A stretch of DNA of 64,000 nt. Origin: Rubrobacter xylanophilus DSM 9941. GTDB lineage: Bacteria > Actinomycetota > Rubrobacteria > Rubrobacterales > Rubrobacteraceae. Of this stretch, positions 1 through 11,763 are shown one piece after another. How positions within the stretch are numbered: position 1 is the first letter of the stretch; each line of letters begins with the position of its first letter. The stretch spans positions 3,142,001 through 3,206,000 of the forward strand of contig NC_008148.1 of the NCBI RefSeq assembly GCF_000014185.1, read 5' to 3'. Under the pieces are notes generated by a model that was given only the letters and a program-made list of their open reading frames with translations, made no database searches and was not told the DNA's origin. The position numbers and the translations under genes were made by a program.

Positions 1-2795
<2,795 letters not shown>

Positions 2796-2799
2796 CCAC

Positions 2800-3534
2800 C
2801 TACGGCTCAAGCAGCATCCGGATGCGCAGCTCGCGGGCCCGCCGCATGTGCCCGACGGCCAGCCGCTCGGCCTCTCCGGCGTCGCCGGCGGCGATCGCCG
2901 CGACCAGGCGGCGGTGCTCGTCCAGGGCCTCCTGCGGCCGCCCGGGGACCTCGAAGGTGGTGCGCCCGAAGCGCCGGACCGCGAACTCGACGTGGGCGAG
3001 GAACCGCTCCAGGTACCGGTTGCGGGCGGCCTCCCGGATCACCCGGTGGAACTCCAGGTTGAGCGCCGCGAGCCCTGAGGGCTCCTCCGAACGCTCCATC
3101 CGCGAGAGCAGCCCCTCGAGCCTCCGCAGGTGATCAGGGCCCCTGTGGCGGGCCGCCAGCCGGGCGGCGAGACCCTCCAGGGTCTCGCGCACGGCGTAGA
3201 CCTCCAGGATGTCCTCCAGGGTCATCCTGGCCACCACGGCCGCCTGGCGGGCGGTGATCTCCACCAGCCCCTCCGCCGCGAGGCGCTTGAGCGCCTCCCG
3301 AACCGGGGTACGGCTCATCCCCAGCTCCCGGGCCAGCTCCGTCTCCCGCAGCCAGGAGGAGGGCGGCAGGGTGCCGTCCAGGATGGCCTCCCGCAACACC
3401 GCCGCCGCCCGCTCGGCGGCGGAGCCGCTCCCGGAGAGGAGCCGGGAGTACCCGGCGAAGCGAGAGCCCTCGGGAATGCGCCTCGTCCCCACCGCCTCAG
3501 CCGGCCCGTCCCCCGGCGAACGCGGCAGCCGCAT
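2800..3534 (-). CDS. GntR-family regulator with FCD domain
   Basis: Transcriptional repressor of the FadR (FCD) subfamily. From the chosen ATG, a short N-terminal extension leads to a winged helix with AILDGTLPPSSWLRETELA and MSRTPVREALKRLAAEGLV, the recognition region, followed by an all-helical FCD ligand domain with the metal/ligand-binding pattern (EFHRVIREAARN, then HRRLVAAIAAGD and later His). The start overlaps the end of the tcuA-like gene by 38 nt, so the two are one transcript. The position next to tcuA and tctCBA suggests that it senses a tricarboxylate and binds the doubled GTATAC site between the divergent transcripts (inference). A longer reading from 3615 is open but would overlap tcuA by about 120 nt. 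Confidence 0.85.
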   Translation of the reverse strand: MRLPRSPGDGPAEAVGTRRIPEGSRFAGYSRLLSGSGSAAERAAAVLREAILDGTLPPSSWLRETELARELGMSRTPVREALKRLAAEGLVEITARQAAVVARMTLEDILEVYAVRETLEGLAARLAARHRGPDHLRRLEGLLSRMERSEEPSGLAALNLEFHRVIREAARNRYLERFLAHVEFAVRRFGRTTFEVPGRPQEALDEHRRLVAAIAAGDAGEAERLAVGHMRRARELRIRMLLEP

Positions 3535-4990
3535 GCCCGGCGCGCCGCCCGAACACCGCCCCGGAGGTGAGCCCGCTGCCTCCGGGGTAGTTGTGGTAGA
3601 AGAGCCCCCCGACAAGCTCGCCGGCGGCGTGCAGCCCGGGTATGGGGCGCCGGGAGGTGTCCAGCACCCGGGCGTCCCCGTCCACGTGCAACCCGCCGAA
3701 GGTGAAGGTTATGCCGCAGGTGACGGCGAAGCCGTAGTAGGGGGGCGTATCCAGCGGAAGCGCCCAGTTGGACTTCGGCGGCTCTATGCCCTCCGTACGC
3801 TTGCCGTCCTTTACGGAGGGGTCGAACCTGCCGGGGCGCACCGCAGCGTTGAACTCCCTCACGGTCCGCTCGAGCCCCTCCCGGTCCACCCTCATGTGGT
3901 CGGCGAGCTCCCCGATGCTCCCGGCCTGGAAGCGGGAGACCCCGGGGGCGTCGTACTCGTCTTTTCTGAGCAGCGGCTCGGTCTTGGCGTCGAAGAGCTG
4001 GTAGGCCACGCCGCCGGGCTGGCGCAGGATCTCGGCCCCGTACCTAGCGTAGGTGTAGTTGCGGAAGTCGGCCCCCTCGTCGAGAAAGCGCCTGCCCTCG
4101 GAGTTGACCACGATCCCCAGAGGATAGGACTGCTTGGAGTAGCGGTTGGTGAGCTTTCTGTCTCCGGTCGGGGGAGCAGCCGCGTCCCAGGCGATGGAGT
4201 GGCACCCGCTCCAGTCGCCATAGGGCTCCGCCCCGACCTCGAGCGCCATCTCTAGCCCTTCCCCGGTGTTGTACGGGGTGCCGCGCACCTTGGCGGCGGC
4301 CCACTGGGGCCCCAGGTGCCGGGAGCGCATCTCGGCGCTGGACTCGAACCCCCCACAGGCGAGCACCACGGCCCCGGCCTCTACGGCCTCGAGGCCCTCG
4401 GGCCCCTCCCCCTCGACTCCCACTACGGCGCCGGAATGGTCCCGCAACAGCCTCTTCACGGCGAAGGAGCAGCGCACCTCCACTCCGGAACGCCTCGCCG
4501 AGGCCAGGTGCTGCTCTATGAGGCCCTTGCCGCCCCCCACCGTGCCGAGCACCAGCCCTCCCCAGAAGCGGAGCCTGCCGTCCACCTCGAAGGCCTGCCG
4601 GTCGTACATCAGGCGCCACCGGATACCCTTGTCCCGCAGCCAGCGGGCGATGTCCCCCGACTCCTCGACCATTATACCGGCGAGGTGAGGGTCGCAGCGC
4701 CCCTCCGTCACCCGCTCCATGTCGGACATGAAGTCCTCTGCCGTGTAAGGGGGGAGCTCAGTCCTGGAGAGCATCTCCTCGTCCGACTCGTGGAGCAGAG
4801 GCCGCAGATCGTCAAGCCCCCCGAAGGTCACCCGGAAAGCCCCGGCCGTGAAGTAGCTGTTACCCCCCAGCCACCCCTCGGGAGCCTTCTCCAGCAGGAT
4901 CACCCGCGCCCCGCGCTCCCTGGCTGCCTGAGCTGCGCAGAACGCCGCGTTCCCGCCCCCCACCACGACCACATCGTAGCGTCTGGCCAT
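3497..4990 (-). CDS. tcuA: FAD-dependent tricarballylate dehydrogenase-like flavoprotein
   Basis: Flavoprotein of the fumarate reductase/succinate dehydrogenase flavin family, closest in pattern to TcuA, which oxidises tricarballylate to cis-aconitate. The N-terminal Rossmann motif VVVGGGNAAFCAAQAARERG starts at residue 8 of 497. LACGGFE, a central substrate-binding domain, and YHNYPGGSGLTSGAVFGRRAG close to the C-terminus (the second FAD contact) follow. The start is the ATG behind a strong GAGAGGGAGG site; upstream in-frame codons run through the intergenic operator and are not used. Unlike Salmonella tcuABC there is no TcuB Fe-S/haem partner in the window. The neighbours are a TctCBA importer and a GntR regulator, so the substrate is probably a tricarboxylate; the exact compound is inferred. 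Confidence 0.8.
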   Translation of the reverse strand: MARRYDVVVVGGGNAAFCAAQAARERGARVILLEKAPEGWLGGNSYFTAGAFRVTFGGLDDLRPLLHESDEEMLSRTELPPYTAEDFMSDMERVTEGRCDPHLAGIMVEESGDIARWLRDKGIRWRLMYDRQAFEVDGRLRFWGGLVLGTVGGGKGLIEQHLASARRSGVEVRCSFAVKRLLRDHSGAVVGVEGEGPEGLEAVEAGAVVLACGGFESSAEMRSRHLGPQWAAAKVRGTPYNTGEGLEMALEVGAEPYGDWSGCHSIAWDAAAPPTGDRKLTNRYSKQSYPLGIVVNSEGRRFLDEGADFRNYTYARYGAEILRQPGGVAYQLFDAKTEPLLRKDEYDAPGVSRFQAGSIGELADHMRVDREGLERTVREFNAAVRPGRFDPSVKDGKRTEGIEPPKSNWALPLDTPPYYGFAVTCGITFTFGGLHVDGDARVLDTSRRPIPGLHAAGELVGGLFYHNYPGGSGLTSGAVFGRRAGHAAAAFAGGRAG

Positions 4991-5052
4991 ATCCTCCCTC
5001 TCCTCGCCGATCCGCAATCCTAAGGGCTTGCCTTCTAACCATCCCTCGTTTA

Positions 5053-5069
5053 GTATACAGGACGTATAC
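5053..5069. promoter_or_regulatory. Paired GTATAC operator, probable GntR site
   Basis: Two palindromic GTATAC hexamers at 5053-5058 and 5064-5069 lie 11 bp apart centre to centre, one helical turn, inside the tcuA/tctC divergent region. GntR-family operators often have a GT-N-TAC core (known). The left copy also overlaps TATACT, a possible -10 for the minus-strand tcuA transcript. The assignment to the neighbouring GntR protein is inference. Confidence 0.6.
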
Positions 5070-5215
5070 ATAAAGAGCGTGGGAGAGGAGGAAGCTGCGT
5101 GGCGGGAGCCCACGAGGCCATCTTTGGCTACCGGCGACTTCCGAGACTTTGAGGGTGATCAGCTATAGAATTGCGCGCTAGGCGCAAGAAAGGGGGGAGC
5201 TTGTCGAGGAGAGAG

Positions 5216-6208
5216 TTGAGTCGCCGCGAGCTTCTGCGGGCTGGGGGTTTAGGCCTTGCGGGGCTTGCGATCATGGGGGCAGCCGGGTGCGCCGGAGGAG
5301 GGGGCGGCGACTACCCGGAGGGGGACATCGAGATCATGGCCCCCGCGGACCCTGGTGGCGGCTGGGACCAGACGGCCCGGGCGATGCAGCGGGCGCTCAC
5401 CGAGGGTGGGGTCGTGGAAGAGAACGTGGAGGTCTACAACGTGGGCGGCGCGGGCGGCACCATAGGACTTGCGCAGTTCGTCAACGACCACGCCGGGGAC
5501 CCCAACCAGCTCATGGTCATGGGGCTGGTTATGGTGGGGGCCATCCACCTCAACGATTCGCCGGTGGACCTCAGCCAGCCCACGCCGATCGCCAGTTTGA
5601 TCACCGAGTGGGAGGGCATCGTCGTCCCCTCGGGCTCCGAGTACCGCTCCCTGAAGGAGCTTCTGGAGGACTTCAAGGCCGACCCGGAGAGCGTAAGCTG
5701 GGCCGGCGGCTCGGCGGGCAGCACCGACCAGATCCTGGCCGGGCTCCTTGCCCGGGAGGTGGGGGTGGACCCGGCCAGGGTGAACTACGTGGCCCACTCC
5801 GGCGGCGGCGAGGCCAACGCGGCCATCCTCTCCGGCAGCGTGACCGCGGGCGTCTCCGGACTGGCGGAGTTCATGGACCAGGTCAGGGCCGGCAAGATGC
5901 GGCTGCTCGCCGTCTCCAGCGGGGAGCGCATAGAAGGCGTGGATGCCCCCACCCTCAAGGAACTGGGCTACGACCTGGTGGTGCCCAACTGGCGCGGCGT
6001 GATGGCCCCTCCCGACATAGAGGAGGAGGACAGGCAGGCGATCACGGACATGATCAGGGAGATGCGCGCCACCTCCGTATGGAAGAAGACCCTCAGGCAG
6101 AACGACTGGACGGACTTCTTCAAGACCGGCGAGGAGTTCGCCGCCTACATCAAGGAGGAGAACCGGCGGGTGGAGAGGCTGCTGCAGGACATGGACCTGA
6201 CCAAGTAG
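5216..6208 (+). CDS. tctC: Tripartite tricarboxylate transporter binding protein TctC
   Basis: Extracytoplasmic solute-binding subunit of a TTT (Bug family) importer. It has a Tat-like lipoprotein signal: SRRELLRAGG at the start, a hydrophobic stretch, then the lipobox GAAGC with the lipidated Cys at about residue 25. The mature part shows the Bug-fold pattern EIMAPADPGGGWDQTAR and NVGGAGGTIGL, which contact the carboxylate. The TTG at 5216 is preferred because GAGGAG lies 4 nt before it and the signal has normal length. TTGs at 5171 and 5201 are also in frame, but a -10-like TAGAAT at 5166-5171 suggests transcription begins after 5171. It is followed after 9 nt by tctB. Substrate is probably citrate, tricarballylate or a similar acid. 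Confidence 0.88.
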   Translation: MSRRELLRAGGLGLAGLAIMGAAGCAGGGGGDYPEGDIEIMAPADPGGGWDQTARAMQRALTEGGVVEENVEVYNVGGAGGTIGLAQFVNDHAGDPNQLMVMGLVMVGAIHLNDSPVDLSQPTPIASLITEWEGIVVPSGSEYRSLKELLEDFKADPESVSWAGGSAGSTDQILAGLLAREVGVDPARVNYVAHSGGGEANAAILSGSVTAGVSGLAEFMDQVRAGKMRLLAVSSGERIEGVDAPTLKELGYDLVVPNWRGVMAPPDIEEEDRQAITDMIREMRATSVWKKTLRQNDWTDFFKTGEEFAAYIKEENRRVERLLQDMDLTK

Positions 6209-6217
6209 AGGCCGGAG

Positions 6218-6739
6218 ATGAGCGCCAGAGAGCCGCAACGGGATCGGACGGGGCGTAGCTTCCCCGGGCCTGCAACCTTCGCCGCCGCGGTGGTGGCCCT
6301 GGGCGCGGTGGTGCTGGCGGGAACACCCGGGATCCCGTCCAGAAGCGGCTATGCCCCCGTCGGCCCCAGGTTCTTCCCCCTCGCGGTGGCCCTGGGGCTG
6401 CTGGTTCTGGGCGCCCTCCTGCTCGTCAGGTGTACCCTGAGGCCGGACGCCTACCTCGGCGAGAAGGCCGCCTCGGAGAAAGCAGCCACCCACTGGCCAA
6501 CCGTCGGGCTGCTGCTGGCGGCGCTCCTCGTCTACGGGTTCCTGCTGGACCCCCTGGGATATGTGCCGGCCACGGCCCTCTTCTTCCCGGCGGCGGCGTG
6601 GGTCTTGGGAAGCCGAAGGCCACGGGAGGCGATCCGGAACCTTGCCATAGGGCTCGTCGTCGGAGCTGTGGTCTTCTTCGGCTTCACCGAGCTGCTCGGC
6701 GTCAGGCTCCCAGACGGGCTCCTCGATCCCTTCCTGTAA
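6218..6739 (+). CDS. tctB: Tripartite tricarboxylate transporter small membrane subunit TctB
   Basis: Small membrane component of the TTT importer, 173 residues with four predicted transmembrane segments (about residues 21-38, 50-70, 101-120 and 140-162). The family pattern is present: [21 protein letters not shown] near 42-62, then [13 protein letters not shown] near 111-123. It sits between tctC and tctA with only 4-9 nt between genes, the usual order for these systems. Function is known for the family; the transported compound is inferred from tcuA next door. Confidence 0.88.
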   Translation: MSAREPQRDRTGRSFPGPATFAAAVVALGAVVLAGTPGIPSRSGYAPVGPRFFPLAVALGLLVLGALLLVRCTLRPDAYLGEKAASEKAATHWPTVGLLLAALLVYGFLLDPLGYVPATALFFPAAAWVLGSRRPREAIRNLAIGLVVGAVVFFGFTELLGVRLPDGLLDPFL

Positions 6740-6743
6740 CGAG

Positions 6744-8282
6744 ATGGAGGTTCTGGGAGATCTCGCGAGCGGCTTCGCGGCGGCGCTGAGCCTCAAGTAT
6801 CTGCTGCTCGCGGCGCTCGGCGTCACGCTCGGCACCATCGTGGGCGTGCTGCCCGGCATCGGGCCCGCCCTTACCATCGCGCTGCTCCTGCCCCTGACCT
6901 ACGACTTCGACCCCACCGGCGCCTTCGTCATGTTCGCCGGCATCTACTACGGCGGGATGTACGGCGGCTCCACCACCTCCATCCTGCTCAACACCCCCGG
7001 GGAGTCCGCGTCCGTGGCCACAACCCTGGAGGGGTTCCCCATGGCGCGCGCAGGACGTGGCGGGGCCGCGCTCGCCACCGCGGCCATAGGCTCCTTCGTG
7101 GCCGGCACCATCTCCACGGTGGCTATAACCTTCCTGGCGCCGTTGTTCGCGCAGGTGGCCACCACCTTCCGCCCCGCCGACTACTTCGCGCTCATGGTGC
7201 TCGCCTTCATGAGCGTGACCGCGCTGGTGGGCCGCTCGCTGGTGAGCGGGCTCACCAGCCTGTTCCTGGGGCTGTTTATGGGCCTCATCGGGATAGACCA
7301 GCTCAGTGGCCAGGATCGCTACACCTTCGGCGTCCAGCAGTTGCTCAACGGACTCGACGTGGTGGTCGTGGCCGTGGGGCTCTTCGCCGTCGGGGAGGCC
7401 CTGTACGTCGCAGCCAGAATGCGCCACGACACCGAGGAGATAGTGCCCGTGCGCGGCCGGATAGGGATGACCCGCCAGGAGTGGGGCCGGTCGTGGAAGA
7501 GCTGGATCCGGGGCACCCTCATCGGGTTCCCCTTCGGAACCCTGCCCACCGGCGGCGCGGAGATACCTACGTTTATCAGCTACAATGTAGAGAAACACCT
7601 CAGCAAACACAAGGAAGAGTTCGGCAGGGGGGCCATAGAGGGGGTCGCCGGGCCGGAGGCCGCCAACAACGCCGCCTTCTCCGGCGTGCTCGTGCCGCTC
7701 TTGACGCTCGGGATACCCACCTCGGCCACGGCGGCCATCCTGCTCGCGGCCTTCCAGATCTTCAACCTCCAGCCGGGGCCGCTGCTCTTCGAGAAGGCGC
7801 CGGATCTGGTGTGGACCCTAATCGCCAGCCTGTACATCGGCAACGTGATGCTCCTGATCCTCAACTACCCCCTCATCCGCCTGTGGGTGAGGCTCCTCTC
7901 CATCCCCAGACCCCTCCTGTACTCCGGCATACTGCTGTTCGCCACGCTTGGCGTCTACAGCCTCGCCAACAGCTTCGTCGACCTGCTCGTCATGTACGCT
8001 ATAGGGGTGCTGGGCTTCTTCATGCGCCGCTACGACTTCCCCGTAGGCCCGGTGATACTCGGCGTTATTCTTGGGCCCCTCATGGAGGCCCAGTTTCGCC
8101 GGGCCCTGCAGATCAACGAGGGAGACCCGTCCGTCTTCTTCACCCGTCCGCTCTCCCTCGCGCTGCTCCTGCTGGCCCTCCTGGCGCTGCTGCTGCCCTA
8201 CCTCCCGCCCCTGATCTCCCGGCTGAGGGGTGGAAGGCCGGAACAGGGGCGCACCGTGTTCGGGGAGGGCAAGGAGGACTGA
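6744..8282 (+). CDS. tctA: Tripartite tricarboxylate transporter large permease TctA
   Basis: Large permease subunit of the TTT importer, 512 residues with about 12 transmembrane segments. The signature [21 protein letters not shown] is near the N-terminus, [20 protein letters not shown] follows near residue 70, and the repeated half has the matching [16 protein letters not shown] and [14 protein letters not shown] in the second half. It couples solute uptake to the ion gradient with TctB and the lipoprotein TctC. The ATG is 4 nt after the tctB stop, behind a weak ribosome site. It ends 9 nt before the stop of a convergent gene. Confidence 0.93.
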   Translation: MEVLGDLASGFAAALSLKYLLLAALGVTLGTIVGVLPGIGPALTIALLLPLTYDFDPTGAFVMFAGIYYGGMYGGSTTSILLNTPGESASVATTLEGFPMARAGRGGAALATAAIGSFVAGTISTVAITFLAPLFAQVATTFRPADYFALMVLAFMSVTALVGRSLVSGLTSLFLGLFMGLIGIDQLSGQDRYTFGVQQLLNGLDVVVVAVGLFAVGEALYVAARMRHDTEEIVPVRGRIGMTRQEWGRSWKSWIRGTLIGFPFGTLPTGGAEIPTFISYNVEKHLSKHKEEFGRGAIEGVAGPEAANNAAFSGVLVPLLTLGIPTSATAAILLAAFQIFNLQPGPLLFEKAPDLVWTLIASLYIGNVMLLILNYPLIRLWVRLLSIPRPLLYSGILLFATLGVYSLANSFVDLLVMYAIGVLGFFMRRYDFPVGPVILGVILGPLMEAQFRRALQINEGDPSVFFTRPLSLALLLLALLALLLPYLPPLISRLRGGRPEQGRTVFGEGKED

Positions 8283-8291
8283 ACGGCCCTT

Positions 8292-9764
8292 CTACCGGGC
8301 CTGCAGCAGCAAGAGGCGGGCCGCGCCCGGCCCCAGCCGCATGCCTGGCCTCAGCCTGCCGCGCCGGCGCGGGGCGCGGAGCCGGAAGAAGCGCCGCCGG
8401 GCCCGGTCGAAGGCGTAGGCGCGGGCCACGCGGGAGGGCAGCTCCAGGGCGACCTTCGCGGCCCGCGAAGAGGAGCGGTTCACGACGAGCAGGTACCGCA
8501 CGTTGCGTCGCCCGCCGGGCCTGCGGAAACGGCCGAGGATGACCGGGCTCCCGGCGACGGAGTGCACCCAGCCGTCGCGCCGGAACCCGCTCGCCCCCAG
8601 GGGCAGGCGGCGCTCTCTGGCGTGGACCACGGACTCGGAGACGAGGGGCAAAAGAACCCTCCCGACGGCTCTCAGGTAGGCGTTGACGTCCCGGGCGTGT
8701 CCGTACAGGGGAGTGCGCCTGCCGCTGCGGGAGATCAGGGCGCTCCCGAAGCGCACGGGGGCGCCGGGGGTGTTCTCCGGGCTCCAGTAGGTGAAGTACT
8801 GGATGCCCTTGGCCCCGTAGGCCAGGGCGACGTTCACCTGCCAGAGCAGCTCCGGGCCGTCCGGGGCGCGGCGCGGGGCGAGCCCGACCGCGCGGCCGTC
8901 GAAGCCCACGCTCTGGATAAAGGCCCAGGCGGGGATCCCGGCCCGCAGCGAGAAGCGCCGGATCACGGCCCAGTTGTGGAAGTAGTCGCCGGTGATGCCC
9001 CCGCCGGAGAGCAAAGGATAGTGGTCGAAGGAGAGCACCGGGGGCCGCACCACGCTCAGGTAAAGCTCCAGGTACCTCTCGTAGCTGCCCGCTCCCAGAG
9101 CGTAGCGGGGCGAGGCGTAAGACGGCCAGACGTTTATGTAGGGCAGCAGGCCGGCGTCCGCCTCCCGGAGGATGTCCCTGGCGCGGGACAGGATGCCGAA
9201 GAGCCGCCGGCCCGGCTCGTCGAACAGGTTTATCCCGGCGAGGGCGGGATGGGAGCCGTACCTCTTCAGGAGCGCGAGCAGCCTCAGCCGCACCGCCTCG
9301 CCCGGGTTGCGGGCGGAATGTCGCGGCGCGCCGCTCCGGCCGGGGCCGCTCAGAGCCCGCATGGGGCTCCGCGCTCCTCCCTCGGCGGTCCGGCCGCCGG
9401 GGGCGGCGTCGAGGATCAGCCGCTGCAGCCTGCCGTCGGTGAGCACGAAGCGCAGCCCGCAGGCCCCCGCGGCCTCGAGCGCCGCGGGGTTGGTCTGGTC
9501 GTTCGTCACCCCGTTGCCGCCGATGACGAAGTTGAAGCCGGCCTGCGAGATCTCGCGGTAGCGCCCGACGCCCGTCCGGCCGGGGGGAGGGGGCCACCAC
9601 AGCCCCACCGGGTACTCGTCGCGGGCCAGCATCCTGGGCCTTGTCGCCGCGCCGAGGGCCCCGGAGGGCTCCCGAAAGAGATCCAAGCCCGCAAACACCC
9701 CCGAGAAGGCTACGCCGTAACCGGCCAGGCGGAGAAAGCGAGCGCGGCTGAGCTCCCCACCCAC
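8292..9764 (-). CDS. Exported TIM-barrel-like (glycosidase-like) protein, function unknown
   Basis: A 490-residue protein read from a GTG. The N-terminus SRARFLRLAGYGVAFSGVFAG looks like a secretion signal, Tat-like but with RAR instead of twin Arg. After it comes a TIM-barrel-like pattern seen in some beta-galactosidase-like proteins: GLWWPPPPG, a strand-loop FNFVIGGNG, a candidate catalytic Glu in GINLFDEPG, LSFDHYPL, and KGIQYFTYWSPENTPG. The last 100 residues look like a beta-sandwich tail (YLLVVNRSSSRAAKVALELP). A role in polysaccharide metabolism is only an inference from fold-like patterns. It stands alone, convergent with tctA and 71 nt downstream of the next minus-strand gene. Confidence 0.6.
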   Translation of the reverse strand: MGGELSRARFLRLAGYGVAFSGVFAGLDLFREPSGALGAATRPRMLARDEYPVGLWWPPPPGRTGVGRYREISQAGFNFVIGGNGVTNDQTNPAALEAAGACGLRFVLTDGRLQRLILDAAPGGRTAEGGARSPMRALSGPGRSGAPRHSARNPGEAVRLRLLALLKRYGSHPALAGINLFDEPGRRLFGILSRARDILREADAGLLPYINVWPSYASPRYALGAGSYERYLELYLSVVRPPVLSFDHYPLLSGGGITGDYFHNWAVIRRFSLRAGIPAWAFIQSVGFDGRAVGLAPRRAPDGPELLWQVNVALAYGAKGIQYFTYWSPENTPGAPVRFGSALISRSGRRTPLYGHARDVNAYLRAVGRVLLPLVSESVVHARERRLPLGASGFRRDGWVHSVAGSPVILGRFRRPGGRRNVRYLLVVNRSSSRAAKVALELPSRVARAYAFDRARRRFFRLRAPRRRGRLRPGMRLGPGAARLLLLQAR

Positions 9765-9835
9765 GATCGATCCCTCTCTCTGTCCGTCTTCCGGTGCCGT
9801 CGGCCGAACGGGCTTCCTTATTGTACCCGGAGCCC

Positions 9836-10903
9836 TCAACCGAAGAGGGTCTGCTGTCCTTCGGCCCTGCGAAAGGCCGCCGTAGAGAGCCGCGGAAAGC
9901 ACCCGGGCTCGATGCCCGCCCTGCGGCAGCTTATCTCGAAGAGCCGGGCGATGTGATCGGCGTAGAACCCCTCGCCCCGCATGCGCGAGCCGAAGCGCGG
10001 GTCGTTGAGGGCCCCGCCGCGCATGGAGCGGATGCGGTTCAGGACCTTCTCCTTTCGGTCGGGGAGGTGGCGCGAGAGCCAGTCCTCGAAGAGGGGCGCG
10101 ACGGCGCCGGGGAGGCGCACGGGGACACAGGCGGCGAAGCCCGCGCCGGCCCCGGCCGCGGCGGAGAGGAGGCGCGGCAGCTCGTGGTCGTTCAGGCCCG
10201 GGATCACGGGGGCCGCCATCACGCCGACCGGGACGCCGGCCTCGGCGAGCCTCTCGATGGCGGCGAGGCGGCGGGCGGGGCGGGAGGTGCGCGGCTCCAT
10301 CACGCGGCGCAGGCCGTCGTCGAGGGTGGTGAGGCTGACGGCGACCGCTGCCGCGCCGTGGCGGGCCAGCTCGGCGAGGAGGTCGGCGTCGCGGGTGACG
10401 AGGTGGTTCTTCGTTACGACGGCCACCGGGTTGCGGAACTCCGCGAGCACCTCCAGGCAGCGGCGGGTGAGGCGCAGCCGCCTCTCGACGGGCTGGTAGG
10501 GGTCGGTGACGCCGCTCATCGAGAGCGGCCGCGGCCTCCAGCGGGGGGAGGAGAGCTCCCTCCGCAGCAGCTCGGGGGCCTCCTCCTTCACGAGCACCTT
10601 CGTCTCGAAGTCCAGGCCCGCGGAGAGGCCGAGGTACTCGTGGGTCGGGCGGGCATAGCAGTAGGCGCAACCGTGCTCGCACCCCCGGTACGGGTTGATG
10701 CTGGCGTCGAAGCCGATGTCCGGGCTCCCGTTGCGGGCGATTATGGAGCGGGAGCGGTCGCGCAGGTAGACGGTTTCGGGGCGCAGCTCCTCGCCGGGCT
10801 CCTCCGGCGGCTCGGGCTCCACCGAGAGGCGCTCGAAGCGGTTCTTCGGGTTGCCGGCGGCGCCGCGGCCGACGATGCCTCCGCGGCGCGGGTGCTCTTC
10901 CAC
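9836..10903 (-). CDS. Radical SAM protein of the PA0069/SplB-like family
   Basis: A 355-residue radical SAM enzyme. The CX3CX2C cluster motif appears as GCEHGCAYCYARP near residues 74-86, preceded by DASINPYRGC, the form found in the PA0069/Rv2578c group, which is distantly related to spore photoproduct lyase. MSGVTDPYQPVE and VVTKNHLVTRD follow inside the barrel. The C-terminus has RGEGFYADHIARLFEISC. The biochemical activity of this group is not established, and no peptide precursor or partner gene is adjacent. The ATG is the first in frame and gives a normal family length. Confidence 0.82.
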   Translation of the reverse strand: MEEHPRRGGIVGRGAAGNPKNRFERLSVEPEPPEEPGEELRPETVYLRDRSRSIIARNGSPDIGFDASINPYRGCEHGCAYCYARPTHEYLGLSAGLDFETKVLVKEEAPELLRRELSSPRWRPRPLSMSGVTDPYQPVERRLRLTRRCLEVLAEFRNPVAVVTKNHLVTRDADLLAELARHGAAAVAVSLTTLDDGLRRVMEPRTSRPARRLAAIERLAEAGVPVGVMAAPVIPGLNDHELPRLLSAAAGAGAGFAACVPVRLPGAVAPLFEDWLSRHLPDRKEKVLNRIRSMRGGALNDPRFGSRMRGEGFYADHIARLFEISCRRAGIEPGCFPRLSTAAFRRAEGQQTLFG

Positions 10904-11030
10904 GCCCGGATTCTAGCGGCTCCTCCCCAGCCTACCAACGGCCTTATATATTTTCCGTTGCGCTCCGGGGAGGGAGCCGGAAAATCTCCGGCGTGTCCTG
11001 TATGCTTGCTGCGTAACGCGGGAGGTCGAG

Positions 11031-11759
11031 GTGCAATCTGTCCTCAACGGGATATTGACCCTGCTCGGGTTTCTGGGCGAGGGGCTGCGAAGCGTGGCCC
11101 CGGTCATCGGCATCCTGCTCGTCTTCCAGCTTTTGGTGCTGCGGGCGCCGCTGGAGAACTGGCGCGAGATCGCCGCGGGGCTGGTGTTGACCGTCATCGG
11201 GCTGGTGGTCTTCCTCAAGGGGCTGGAGATAGGGCTCATCCCCCTGGGGGAGGCGGCCTCCGGGGCCCTTGCCCGCCGCGGCTCGCTCTTTCTGGTGGTC
11301 CTCTTCGGGCTGGCGATGGGCTACGGTGCCACGCTCGCCGAGCCCGCGCTCCGGATCCTCGCCGAGCGGGTCGAGAGCCTGACGGGCGGGGCCCTGGGCG
11401 CCGGCCTCTTCGTGCAGACGGTGGCCGTGGGGGTGGCTCTGGGGCTCGGCGTGGGCGCCGCCCGCATCGTGCTCGGGATAGAGATCACGCCGTTCTTCAT
11501 CCCCGCGCTCGCGCTGGCGCTCGTGCTGACCTTCTTCGCCCCGGAGCGCTACACGGGGCTGGCCTTCGACGCGGCCCTCGCGACCACGGGGCCGGTGACG
11601 GTGCCGCTCACGATAGCCCTCGGGAGCGGGCTGGCGCTCGCGCTCGGGCGGGGAGACATCCTGGTCTACGGTTTCGGGCTCGTGGCGTTCACGGCGCTGG
11701 GACCGATCCTGTGCGTGCTCGTGCTGGGCATCATCCTCGGGGAGCCGGCGGGGGGTTAG
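11031..11759 (+). CDS. DUF1538 integral membrane protein
   Basis: A 242-residue protein with seven or so hydrophobic segments, matching the DUF1538 pattern: RSVAPVIGILLVFQL, GLEIGLIPLGEAASG, LFGLAMGYGATLAEPALRIL, and ATTGPVTVPLTIALGSGLA near residue 185. The AEPAL and TTGPVTVP pieces are the repeat hallmarks of this family. It starts at a GTG with GGGAGG 5-7 nt upstream. Its stop is 4 nt before a P-II gene, so the two are one operon; P-II proteins often gate transporters, which suggests DUF1538 is a transporter under P-II control (inference). Confidence 0.85.
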   Translation: MQSVLNGILTLLGFLGEGLRSVAPVIGILLVFQLLVLRAPLENWREIAAGLVLTVIGLVVFLKGLEIGLIPLGEAASGALARRGSLFLVVLFGLAMGYGATLAEPALRILAERVESLTGGALGAGLFVQTVAVGVALGLGVGAARIVLGIEITPFFIPALALALVLTFFAPERYTGLAFDAALATTGPVTVPLTIALGSGLALALGRGDILVYGFGLVAFTALGPILCVLVLGIILGEPAGG

Positions 11760-11763
11760 CGAG

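Noticed and set aside
5171-5200. TTG at 5171 as the tctC start
   Set aside because: A TAGAAT box ends at the same base, so the mRNA should begin about 7 nt later; the later TTGs have proper spacing and signal-peptide length.
9836-10903. The radical SAM protein as a second RiPP maturase
   Set aside because: It lacks a SPASM domain and has no small precursor or PqqD-like gene beside it; its motif belongs to the PA0069 group.
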